Source: Loxodes magnus
Taxonomy: Eukaryota > Ciliophora > Karyorelictea > Loxodida > Loxodidae
Direction: 5' to 3'
Assembly: GCA_946699065.1 (NCBI GenBank)
Contig: CAMPDV010000209.1
Span: 186,001-250,000 of the forward strand
Length of the DNA stretch: 64,000 nucleotides
The first letter of the stretch is position 1. The number at the start of each line of letters is the position of its first letter. Shown one piece after another: positions 49,391 through 59,869 of the stretch. The notes under the pieces are model-generated. The model was not told the DNA's origin and made no database searches. It saw only the letters and a list, made by a program, of their open reading frames with translations. The translations under genes and the position numbers were made by a program.

Positions 49391-50218
49391 TCACTGATAT
49401 AATGTTTATAAATGTTAAAAAAAAGTATTCTGGATATATTCTTCATAGTCTTCTTCTGTCTTATGCTTCATTATTACATATCGACTATTACTTTTTTCTC
49501 CAGGTTTTATTATAGGGATTTGGTTAAAATCTAGTTCTTTTCCAATTATTTACTAGGGTCTAAATCATATATTTTCTTCAGGACCGATTTACTAATTTTT
49601 TACGTTTGTTATCTTAAGTCTATAAATTTTACCCTCTTGAGTAACATACAATCTGCTTAATTTATTCAGTGTTTTTTAAATTCTTTTATTCTCTTCATTT
49701 TGTTTATTTTAATATTTCCAACATTGTCTTACAAAATAACCAGGTTTTCTGCAGAACCAGCATTTATGTTTTTCCTTCATTCTATTTCTTTTTGCTGGTT
49801 GAATTGCTAGCTCTATATCTATAGGATCGTTGTGAGAGAGATTTTTTAGAAACAGACTCTCAGTAATCTCAGCGAATTAGTTTAATTTTTCTTCTGTCTG
49901 CTTGATTCTCTAGTTAAATTCTAATAACTAAGGATGATTGCTGAGTTCAGTCTTGTAGTTACTATTTTCTTATCTTAGCGTGTTCACATTATTGATCAGG
50001 CATTAGATTTATTCTTTCAGTGAATTAAGTTATATGGAAAGTTCGTTATTATCACTTTGCATTTTTTAGAGGTTTTCAAAAATTATTTTCTGAGGATCTA
50101 ATAAATCTTAGGAAGAAGAGTGGGTTAGTTAAAGCTAAGACGTGGCTAGAGATGATGCTTCAAGTTTTCTCTCCTACTCTGAGGAGGTGATAAAAAAACC
50201 TTTCTTGAAGCCAGCCAT
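49391..50218 (-). CDS. Zinc-knuckle ORF1-type protein, copy c, 275 aa, intact
   Basis: One frame from ATG 50218 to TGA 49391 with TAA/TAG as Gln. The N-terminus MAGFKKGFFITSSEQERK is related to copy a. Residues 45-125 form a coiled coil (IQLNSLKEQIQCLINNVNTL). The knuckle CWFC-RKPG-Y-FVRQ-C lies at 153-166 with canonical spacing but Tyr in place of the zinc-binding His. After 35 residues comes LYVTQEGKIYRLKITN, the family signature. The end is a TGA-TGA-TCC-TAA-TGA cluster, so the stop is well protected. No endonuclease or reverse transcriptase is adjacent. It faces element copy d head to head. Confidence 0.82.
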
Positions 50219-50390
50219 TTTATATATCCATATAATAATAATTAAAAAAATACTTTAAAAAAAAATCAGATAGCTAAATTTTAATTTAACCTCAATAGCT
50301 AATCTGATCTGATATTAGTAAAGTATATTTGAAATTATTTTTCCATTTAAGTTAAAACAAAATAGGATTAAATTATTATATATATATATA

Positions 50391-51258
50391 AAATGGCTTC
50401 TAAGGAATAACAGAACTTTGAACAAAACATATAAACATGAAAATTCTCTAAAAATAAAAAAGCGAAATAATTACAATGAGTGAAAGTGAGAAATATGATT
50501 GATATGACGAACATTAACCACTTGGAAATCCAGAATTAAAAAAACTTCCGACTCAAACTCAAATAGAAATATTATCTAAGTCATTAAAAAAGTTTATGTT
50601 TAAAAATAGATACCTCACTGATAAAGTAGAAAAATTAGAAAAACTAATAACATCTTTACTTGAGAAACAATATTAATCATCATAAGAAATAGAAAACAAA
50701 CTGGAACAAAGAATTCTTCAAATTTAATAATCAATTCAGGTAACGCCATTTTCGATTTAACAGAATTGATCAGATCCTATGGAAATAGAAAATGAAGCCT
50801 CAAATTAAAATAAACAGTAAACGTTTATTTAAAATAAGTAGTAAATTTAAGATAAATAAGTGTTACAGGAATAATAGTTTAAAAGAAGAATAAAATGCTA
50901 CGTGTGCAATAAATAACACCAATGAAAATACTGCTACTAACTAAGCGAAATTTAAAGAAAGAATAAATAAGATATTTTTAGAAAACTATTTAGGATATAT
51001 CCAACATAAAGCGGAAAAATGTATAGAAAAAAATTCTTTAATTAAAATCTTAATCCTTGGATAAATAATTAGGAACGCTACGAGCAAGATCAAAACTATT
51101 CAGAATATTAAAGGATGGTGCGCTAATGAAGTGCTACACCGCTTAACTAAGCCTAGTAGAAATTCAAGACAAACTAATGGAGACAAGCTGATAGAATAGG
51201 TCAGATGGCTGATTACTAAGGCTTTAACAAAGCTTTTTAACTTTAACTTTAACTTTAT
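50391..51258 (+). mobile_element. Half-LINE-like element, copy d
   Basis: This is the inverted partner of 35591-36463, very similar throughout. It starts AAATGGCTTCTAAGGAATAA at 50391 and ends in TTTAAC units at 51234-51258. The main ORF starts at ATG 50476 (MSESEKYDWYDEHQPLG): coiled coil at residues ~35-90, knuckle-like CYVC-NKQ-H-QWKY-C near 160. From about 50900 a second overlapping frame reads much better: INKIFLENYLGYIQHKAEKC, LIKILILGQIIRNATSKIK and EQVRWLITKALTK, which has the pattern of an Alba nucleic-acid-binding domain. Both copies share this arrangement, so it predates their separation. The 5' and 3' limits are set by where the two copies stop matching. Confidence 0.78.
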
Positions 51259-51264
51259 AAGCAT

Positions 51265-51695
51265 TTTTTATGCTTAAAGCAAGAACAATAAGGATCTTCC
51301 AAGCTATAATTTGCCATATATAGGGTAATCACAGTCAGCTCTGTTGCAAGTTGTCATCTTCGACGAATACCATGAACTCCTAGCCCATTAGTATTCTGTA
51401 TCTAAAATACGGTCTAGCCACCATTGATAAAGGTGGACAAACCCAAAAGGACAAGCCTAATTTATTCATAGTTTGTGATAAATTAAAAGTTTGACTGATG
51501 GTATACTCCCTCCTAGATCCGTATAAAATCTTATGTCGCCTCATGTCGTATAACAAGGCAGAAGATAAAATGGAAGATACAATGAAATGGAGATCTCTAA
51601 TTTTAATTTTCTATAACTGGAATCTAATTTAAGAAAAATTTTGTTTCGTTTGAAAAAGTCAAGAATTGGGATTACATAAGATTTCCCATTTGGAA
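51265..51695 (+). other. Spacer with G+C-richer block, possible leader
   Basis: 51265-51560 is less A+T-rich than average and contains short stems such as CCACC-ATTGATAAA-GGTGG near 51420. It precedes ORF fragment f and may be the 5' leader of that element. No frame is convincing. Confidence 0.4.
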
Positions 51696-51698
51696 AAA

Positions 51699-52165
51699 AT
51701 GGTCGGACCAATCGATATTGGGGAATCTAAGAGTGAAGCTGATAAAATACTCTAAAATCAGTTAGATCAAATGAAAAAACTAATCAAAAAATACGAAGAA
51801 ACAATTTACAATCAAGGGGATAAAATAAGGGAATTAATGAACGGTATTGACGACCAAAATAATGAATTATTAATACTACGTCGTAAATGATCTAAAATAA
51901 CTTAGTAACAGAATTATAACTTTATGAACAATCGCAATCCATATTTAGTTAATAATAGAACATGATTATAGAAATAGAATAAATTCAATTAACTGAATAA
52001 TAATTGAAGCAAGAAGAAAAAATTTATATAAACATATAAATGATAATAGAGAAACTGGAAAAAAAAAGTTTTTTAGAAGAAGATTTAAGAAAAATAGATC
52101 AAAAACTGCTGATTCTGAAGGCGAATAATCACATTCTACAAATTTCCGATTTTCTCTCTTTTTAA
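51699..52165 (+). pseudogene. ORF1-type fragment, copy f, decayed
   Basis: From ATG 51699 the reading LDQMKKLIKKYEETIYNQGD and KIRELMNGIDDQNNELLILR is clearly homologous to copy e (LDQMQKVISNYEETTYNLGE, KIRELMSNIEDQNNELLILR). Near 52110, KLLILKANNHILQIS aligns to the knuckle of copy e with all Cys replaced. The piece is a dead relative of copy e. Just downstream, TTCTCTCTTT...AAAAACCCTTTA occurs twice, about 135 bp apart (near 52150 and 52287). Confidence 0.7.
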
Positions 52166-52169
52166 AAAC

Positions 52170-52800
52170 CCTTTATCTTTCATTTAAGACTTTCAATTCT
52201 TTTTTCAGTAATTCGACTTTTTATTCTTACACACTAGTCCTTTTCTCCACTTAATTTCGCACTTTTCAAATTTCCTTTTTTCTCTCTTTTAAAAACCCTT
52301 TAGGAAACATTTTAATTTGTTTTTGATATCCACAAATTTAAATTTTCGTAATGTTTTTATACATAGTACCTATTATTCAAATAGTACTAAAAATTGTTAC
52401 TAAATGCTTTAATTTTAAAATTTATACTATTTCTCGAATAATTGTTTTTTTTAATATTGTGTATGTTTAAGTTTGCCATGTCTTTTAATCAATTTTAACA
52501 TCTTAATTTTTAAATTGAATGTGTATAGCATGCCTCACACTCAACCTGCCTATTACATCTGAATAAAATTTATGTTTTAGCTTTTTTAAAACTTTGTATA
52601 AATTTATTTGCAACTAATAGCATCTTAATGTTTTATTTTAAAATATTAAGTCATTTATTTTAATTTCTTGAAATATTTAAGGTTACTGTTCTTTGTTAAA
52701 AAGAAATGCTACATCAGAGTTGGTATCATTTAAGATTCTGTGTAATTTTTTATATAGAATTTCAATTAATACATTGCATTGTAATTTTAAGAGGATAACC
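52170..52800. other. A+T-rich spacer
   Basis: Beyond the duplicated CTCTCTTT..AAAAACCCTTTA motif nothing is recognised. Confidence 0.5.
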
Positions 52801-52803
52801 AAT

Positions 52804-53498
52804 TCAAGACAATAAAGTAAAATTAATTAAATGTAGAATTTAGACTATGTAAAGCACATCTTGCTTTTTTTCTTTAGCTATTGATTTAATAATTTTATTT
52901 ATCTCTGAAGAATAATTAAAGAAATTACTTCTGACCCATACTGAGCCTTCGGTTGTATAAATATTCGAAAAGTCTATTATATATTGATTAACATTTTTTA
53001 TTGTCATTAAATTTACAGTCCCTATACTTTTAATATCTTATTAAGATTGCCTTTCTCCAATAATTAATTATTAAATACCATTTCCAACGTAGTGAGCTCC
53101 AGATAGATAAAATTTATTGAGATAAAATGTAGGATTTGAATGCTTTATGATATTTTAAAACTCATTATGGCAAAACTGAAGCTTATGTGCTTTTGTGCTC
53201 GTTTTTTTATTGCCAGAAACAGACGTAACATACTAAACGGGAACTGTACCTGTTTGTATTGATGAACAAATATTTGGGTCTGGATGAAGCGTGTAAATTA
53301 ACGAGGTGTTTTAGGATTATTACCTTGCAGTATAATTAATAATGCATTTTGAAGAGAGAAACTTCCAGATAACTAAAATTGATTAATATCATCTTTCGTG
53401 TATCTAGAGCCTGATGCATAGAATAAGTTTTTAAGATCAGAGGGAAAATAAAAAATATATACTTTGAAATGGTTTAGTCTTAACATGCATGTATTCAT
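52804..53498 (-). pseudogene. Serine carboxypeptidase-like (S10) protein, short and probably inactive
   Basis: The minus strand from ATG 53498 reads LFYASGSRYTKDDI and LQNALLIILQGNNPK (compare PLVIWLNGGPG), then after one frame change HKLQFCHNEFQNIIKHSNPT and NKFYLSGAHYVGNGIQQLI. The last block parallels the nucleophile motif F.I.GESYAG.Y.P of S10 peptidases, but the catalytic Ser position is His (GAHYVG). It ends at TGA 52804 after about 230 residues, half the family length, with the regions for the catalytic Asp and His not seen. It may be a decayed vacuolar/lysosomal-type peptidase. The assignment rests on motif order, not on a search. Confidence 0.5.
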
Positions 53499-53507
53499 GG
53501 TATTTTA

Positions 53508-54440
53508 ATGGGACATTATAAATCAGAAGAAGACAAATATTTAACCTATATATTGTCTATGATAAACACTGTATAAATAATTCTAAGAGAATAATCTGTT
53601 AAAGTACCTCACTTGGTAAGGTTTTAGTAGGAATTGCAAGGAATATAGCTATTGGAAGAACTAATCATAAAGGGAGATAGCTCTCTTGAAGTAGCTATGA
53701 ATTATAGAGATTATATAAACTCTCTTTATCCTCTTGACTGTTACCTCATGCTTTATAATATGGGAGATTCTGAAATAGTAAAGCGTTCTTAAATAGCCAA
53801 TTTATGGCTTTTTGTCTATGGTTTATTTTTTGCTCATAAATAAAATATAACAGTTATGGATCATCTGATTAATCGTAAGAATGAATTGGAAAAAAACTGC
53901 TAGAAATATTCCAATTCTTGAAATGAAAAGCATACTTGAAAGAGACTAACTGATTGAATATTTACGCAAAAACGCATGAAGTTCAAAGCAAAATACGCTA
54001 AGAATTTTAAATTTGTGTTGGGTTACTTCAGAAATGTATTTTAGAGGGCGTGAAGAATGCCTAGCTTATATGCTACTTAGAAGAATTTATCTTTAGTAAG
54101 GTAAAATTGAAAAAATTTGAATGGAATTACTACTCTATGTTTAGCAATCTGTCCATGTGTGAAAAGCTTCTTGAGTGATGGAGTAGTTGCCGAATTTATT
54201 CTAGGAGCTAGTAAATTTAATAGATGTGCTGTTTAAACAGGAGAGTAGATGCTTAGATTAGTATAATTAAATGCTCTCATACCTTTTTAAATTAACACTA
54301 AAATACTTAAAATGTTCTTCGTACTTAATAAACATAATAAGAAAAAGTAAATCAAACTAAATAAATGTGAAATATTTATCAAATCTTAAGATCTCCCTTT
54401 TTAAATCAAATTTATACATATTAAAATAGCAAAGAATTGA
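53508..54440 (+). CDS. Hypothetical protein, 310 aa
   Basis: One unbroken frame from ATG 53508 to TGA 54438 with five internal TGA as Trp (for example NSWNEKHTWKRLTDWIF). It starts MGHYKSEEDKYLTYILSMIN; a compact middle (RDYINSLYPLDCYLMLYNMG, ANLWLFVYGLFFAH) is followed by a Lys-rich segment and CLAICPCVKSFLSDGVVAEF. The final 45 residues are low-complexity, so the true end may be earlier. No family is recognised. Its start lies 10 bp from the start of the divergent carboxypeptidase-like gene. Confidence 0.6.
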
Positions 54441-54505
54441 AAATTATTATTTTCGATTTAGCAAAAGATTGAACTGAAAAAAATGCTCGAGTTATCTAAG
54501 AGAAA

Positions 54506-54970
54506 ATGAGATGGTTGTAAATAAGAAAACCTAAGCCATCTTTAGGAATCAAATTTATTTTACTTATAATTGCAAGAACAGCTTCTTAAAATAGCGCAGT
54601 ATATGAGGTTTTCAAGGAAAAACTTCCTAAGCTTAACAATTACGATATGAATTGGAGAAATAGAAGAAAATCAGGTAAAAAATAAGCAAGTATTATAGCA
54701 ATGTAATTAGGATAAACTATAAGAAAAAATCAGGATTTATAGCAAAAATATATGGAAAAAAGTGAAGAAAAGCAGGAAAAAATATAAGAGAAAATGTAAG
54801 AGGAAATTGAATATATTCCTTCAGAAAAAGCTATTCAAACAGTAGGTATCTTCGAAAGGAAAAAGAAAGAATATAGCAGCAAATAGAGGATGAGGCAGGA
54901 TATCCTATATGTTTTTCATCTTTCTCATAAATTTAGAAAGCTGCTTTACATGGGTATCCACGTCATTTGA
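54506..54970 (+). CDS. Hypothetical protein, about 154 aa
   Basis: From ATG 54506 (possibly further upstream, since the frame is coherent from about 54430) it reads MRWLQIRKPKPSLGIKFILL, YEVFKEKLPKLNNYDMNW, a Gln/Lys/Glu-rich helix (KYMEKSEEKQEKIQEKMQEE) and KKEYSSKQRMRQDILYVF, ending at TGA 54968. A further TGA is at 55004. No family is recognised. It lies 65 bp after the preceding gene on the same strand and could be an additional exon of it, but no clear GT-AG junction was found. Confidence 0.5.
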
Positions 54971-54974
54971 AATG

Positions 54975-55500
54975 CGAAATATATCTATAGAATTTGAGTT
55001 TTTGTCCTCTATATAGATAGAAACTTTAAAAACATTTTTAATTAAAATTTCTTTTAAATATTTATATTCTAATAATAATGCAAGCTCTTATTGAAGCAAT
55101 ATTAAAAGCTAAAACTAATTAAGATTATTTACTTTAACATATCTAATTTAATAATTTAATTTAAAATAAAATGTTCAAAACTTAAAATAAAAGATGTTTA
55201 AGATACTTTCTTAAAAGCAATAATATTTAGTAAGCTATTTGAAAACTAAATTTTATTTAAAAAGTTTAAATCTAATAATTAAATGATTTTAAATTATTAA
55301 CTTCATATAATTTTAAGTTTTCCTAGCTTGGATAATTATAAATTACATCTATTTATATGAAATTTAAAAAATATCAAACATTCAATAGGCTTTTTTACAT
55401 TCTCTTACAAAGAAAAAAAGGAAGAGAGCAAACGAGATGCCACTTCTTCTAACCTCACGTCTTTGCTTCAATTAAATCAACCTTTTGATTAGTAAAAAAA
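54975..55500. other. A+T-rich spacer
   Basis: No gene or repeat recognised. Confidence 0.5.
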
Positions 55501-55507
55501 CTTAATA

Positions 55508-56270
55508 ATGGACCTAACAACTTCCAAAGCCGAGTAAATGACAGAAACAGACTCTGTAAACTCAAAAAATGGAAGAGAGATTTCGAAATTAGCAGGCAAT
55601 GGCATTGCATGGCTAGAAAAGAACCTTTGAATACAACTCAGAGCAAGTTGATATTGAGTAATTTGCATTGATGAACTTTAATGAAGAGGTTTAAAAGTAG
55701 AAATGGTTGAACAAAAAACTAATTTTCAAGCCAGAAGAAAAGAATTAAATGGACGGGAATCGTATAAATAACTATGAGCGCTAAATGGATGCGTTCTCCA
55801 ACATCCAATACCTTTAGGATAAGAACACAACTTAGCTGAATGATAAAGAGTGAAATAAGAATAGGTAATTCAACTTCTAAAAGAATCAAGAATAGAATAG
55901 CTAATTACTGGATCGAACCCTAAGCTTAACCTCGAATGATAATAATTCTTATCAGGTAGAGATGTTTTCGCTGCTAAAACCAATAAAAGATATATCGGAA
56001 CTGTAAGAAGTTTCAATAAATACAATGGAATTTCTGATAAGAAAAGCGAACAGAAAAAATTGGGCTGAGCAAGAATTTTTGCAACAAGAATAGAAATATG
56101 TACAAGAGGAAGAATATGGAGTTATAACCAAACCGACGGGAATGTAGAAAGGTAAAATTATTTAAAAAAATCACATATGGGAACGCGAAATAATAAAGTT
56201 GCCCCAAACATTTTAACGAACAGCGAGGAGCTAGAAACACTGTACTTCTTGAAATTCCTTAATAGCAGAG
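55508..56270 (+). CDS. Gln/Asn-rich ORF, possibly ORF1-type, copy g
   Basis: The composition is distinctly richer in G+C than the flanks, as in the other mobile ORFs. From ATG 55508 the reading is MDLTTSKAEQMTETDSVNSK. From about 55610 another frame gives a long coherent stretch: KRTFEYNSEQVDIEQFALMN, DAFSNIQYLQDKNTTQLND, FSLLKPIKDISELQEVSINT and NRKNWAEQEFLQQEQKYVQE, followed by VITKPTGMQKGKII. The last piece resembles the T.PTG.Y..K signature of copies c and e, but no zinc knuckle is present. I would not name a family. At least one frame change is needed. Confidence 0.5.
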
Positions 56271-56279
56271 AAACAATTT

Positions 56280-58215
56280 CATATAATTATAAATACATCA
56301 ATCATTATTTGCTGCTTTATCTAAAATTAATATAAAATCAAATTGTTTCATTTAAATATGAGTTTTCTGCTCATTAATTTCATAGATATTTAATTTCCTA
56401 TAAAAGTTTAGGATTTCTAATGTAAAAAGGATATCGATAATACAAATGAAAAATTTAAATAATACTATTTAATAAACTATGAATTTCATTTAAACTTAAT
56501 CATTCGATTCTAGTTGAGAAAAAACCCTGATCTGATACTGTGATAAATAAGAGTTTAGAAAAAATGTTCTTAATATAAAAAAAATGTAAGTGAAAAAATG
56601 AGTAAGAAAATAACTTTTAGAAGTTTATTAAACATCATGGTAATTTTTAATAGAATATGACAATTTGAAAGAACATAATTTAAAAATATAGTAAAAATAG
56701 ATTAATTTAATTTATTAGTAAAGAAACTTAGTTTATTGGAAGATACTCGCTAGAATTAAATTAATTGGAGCCTAAATTTTAAGTAATATAATTACGATAT
56801 AAATATTTTATTATGGCAAGAATTTAACAAGAATAAGATAATATTTATCAAACAGAATATAGTAAAAATTATAAATGAAACAATTCAATCATAAAATTAT
56901 TACGAAGAAAAGCTATTGAAATAAATAAATACTTAATATCAAATTTCACTATTAAAAATATTTAGAATCTAGTAGTAAAAACTATAAATAAATAAGCATA
57001 ATCAATAAAGATAATAAGCAATAAAAATACTCTTAAATAAAATTTGAAAGAATTATATAAATTTAATTTAATTATTTAATTTATAATTTCTATTAAATAG
57101 TAATATTTATATAGAAAAATAGAAAAGAAGTAAGTGTAATATAAAGTAAAATAATGTAGGTATTACTAATTTTAAATGAAAGTTCCAAAATAGCATAAAT
57201 AATAAATATAATATTAGTTTGCTATAAAAAGAGAAAGTGATCTAAATTTATTAATTATAACTAATCTAATATCTTTATAAATTAAAGAGAAATTAAATTT
57301 AAATTAATAATTAAAAAAGCTAAAAGGATAGTACTTTAAGTATTTTAATAGACATAATTAAGCATACTAAAGCTTATTTTAATAATATAATTAAATATTA
57401 CTATTTAATAATTGTAAACTAAAACTAGTGATCAACCATTTCTAGTTCGTTTTAAATATTTACTTTCAACTACTTCTATTTATTACATTTATATAACCTA
57501 TTTTGCTTAGAATCAACATTATAAGTAATAAATTATATAATTTATTATTTTAAGAGAGACCTTTATAAATAAAAAGTTTTAATGAAATAGTAGTAATAAA
57601 GTGAGCAATTAAAAGATACTATCTTATAAATTCTAAAAATACTTTGTTTTAAATAATTTGATGCTTTTTTCATATGATTTCTATTCAAACTAATTAATAA
57701 GAAACTTATTTTATTTCGTTTTTTATTAGTAAAAAGCTTAAAGAAATAATTTTTTTGATTAAATGAAAGTGAAAATAATAATTAATAATAGTAGCTTTTA
57801 AGAAATGATAATGCTTTATTTATCGTTTAAATTATTCTATAAAGAAATAAGGTTTTCTTATTAAGAGTCTTTGATTTAAAGCAAAAATAAGTTGTATTTA
57901 AAATTGCATATTAAAGTTATTATAATAAGGATTTAAATTCTTCTTTATAAAACTTTTGATATAATAAATTATCCTTTTATTTAAAAGTAAAAAGATATAA
58001 AATAATTAAAATTGTAAAAGCTTGTACACTGTACTATTAGTTTAATATCTTGTCTTTTTTTAAGACAAAAATAGAATTTTTAAATAAATGTTCTAGAAAT
58101 AAAATATTTATAAGTATGCTTAATAAATAATTTAATTGTTTAATTGTATTGAAATTAAGTCACTAAAATTTATTGAGTTATTTTAATTAAATGGTTATTG
58201 AAGTAAGTTATAAAA
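56280..58215. other. Long A+T-rich spacer
   Basis: Nearly 2 kb of low-complexity DNA, mostly A, T and short TAA/TTA repeats, with nothing supported. Confidence 0.55.
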
Positions 58216-58221
58216 ATTAAA

Positions 58222-59286
58222 ATGGAGTAAAAAGAAAAGCAATTTACTAAAAGTATTTTTTTAAGAAAAATCCTAAGAGCGAGAAACCACATTTTAGGGA
58301 AAGTATCTCTACTTCATTTTAAGTATGAAATTCTGCCAAACTTATGTTACTAAAAGCTTATAAACAAGATCAGTTATGACCAAAGTAAAGGTATTTTTTG
58401 AATATTTTTAGACTAAATCCTCACTGGTCACACTTCAAATATTTGATCGGTAGCCATATCAAGTGACTCTAGCTATATCGTATCAGCATCTTACGATACA
58501 ACCATAAAGATCTGAAATTTCCACAATGGTTCTCTCATAAGAACTTTAACAGGACATACTGATTCAGTTTCCTCGGTAGTAATCTCCCCAGACTCTAAAT
58601 ATATTGTATCAGCATCTTGGGACACAACTATAAAGATCTGAAATTCGTAGACTGGTTCTCTCCTAAGAAATTTAACGGGGCATACTTCCCCAGTTGGATC
58701 GGTAGTAATCTCCCCTGACTCTAGCTATATAGTATCAGGGTCTGGTGACAAAACTATAAAGATCTGAAATTTCCACAATGGTGCTCTCCAAAGAACTATA
58801 ACAGGACATAATTCTGATGTTTTATTGGTAGTAACTTCCTTTTACTCTAAATATATTATATCAGGATCTTGGGATTAAACCATAAAGATCTGGGATTTCT
58901 AGACTGGTCAGCTTGTGCGAACTCTAACTGGGCATTCAAGTTCAGTTAGATCAGTAACAGTGTCTAAGGATAATAGGTATATAATATCAGGTTCGGATGA
59001 CAGGACTATTAAGATATGGGACTTCTCTTCTGGTTAGTGTATTCTTACTCTTCAAGGTCATACAAGAAGTGTATCAAGTATCCATTTAAGTATTGATTCA
59101 AGTGTTATCTTTTCTGGTTCATGGGATGAAACAATCAAGATCTGGAACTTTGATAAGGGTGAGTGCATATCGACTTTATAAGGGCATGCAGGATCAATAT
59201 ATTCTATAGCATTGAGTGTTGATAATAGATGGTTGGCATCGGGAGCGGATGACAAGACGATTAGAAAGTGGAGGGTTTCGAGTTGA
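58222..59286 (+). CDS. WD40-repeat protein, 354 aa
   Basis: A single frame from ATG 58222 to TGA 59284 encodes a basic N-terminus (MEQKEKQFTKSIFLRKILRA) and seven WD repeats from about residue 72 to the end, enough for one complete beta-propeller. Each repeat has the GH...SV...SPDS.YIVS.S.D.TIKIW pattern; the last ends TIRKWRVSS. Trp of the WD dipeptide is written TGA in repeats 1-3 and TGG in repeats 4-7. Two more TGA Trp codons occur upstream (GIFW, NIWSV), yet the gene ends at a TGA. Propellers act as scaffolds; the partner is unknown. Repeats share much DNA similarity, suggesting recent expansion. Repeat S7 begins 80 bp downstream. Confidence 0.95.
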
Positions 59287-59364
59287 GTAATTTATAATTT
59301 GACTTAGATTAATTTTATGATAAATAAAAATTATTGGTTATTCATTTAAAAAATGTTTAATAAA

Positions 59365-59865
59365 TAAATTTGATTATAGAGCGCGTAGCACTCTTGTTGG
59401 TGCGCAGCTCTTTAAAAAAATGTTTCATACTGACAAGAATGTTTGTTACTGATAAAATTATCAGATACTGATAAACTTTGTTCAATACTGGTATAATTAT
59501 TCAGTACTGATAAAAATGTTCAATACTGATATAATTTTAGAATACTCGTAATCTTTAATACTTGCTGGAGGTCCAAGGACATGGCAGGATTGTGTCTCAT
59601 TGCATCACCAAAGCAGAGGACGACATGTGTCAATTATGGGTACTTAAATTCCCCACCTCTGATGAAGCTCGCAATATTATTTCTTTTTCGTTCCAGAATT
59701 AAAAATAAACGAAACCAGTCCGAAAGTCTAAGAATCTTATGTCTCGAGGCCAAACCAAAGCAGAGGAAGACATAAAGTCGATTATGGGTACTTAACTTCC
59801 CCAACCTCTGATGAAGACGACCTTGTTGTTAACTTCGAACAACTATGGCGGTTTTAAAAATATAT
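59365..59865 (+). repeat. SINE-like repeat S7 with internal duplication
   Basis: Head at 59379-59415, body nearly identical to S5 for about 300 bases, ending TTCGAACAACTATGGCGG near 59855. It contains the module ACCAAAGCAGAGGA(C/A)GACAT...GATGAAG twice, at about 59607 and 59754, whereas S5 has one. The minus strand of both modules reads LH(Q/H)RLGK-like, as does S2, so a coding origin cannot be excluded. Confidence 0.82.
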
Positions 59866-59869
59866 AATC

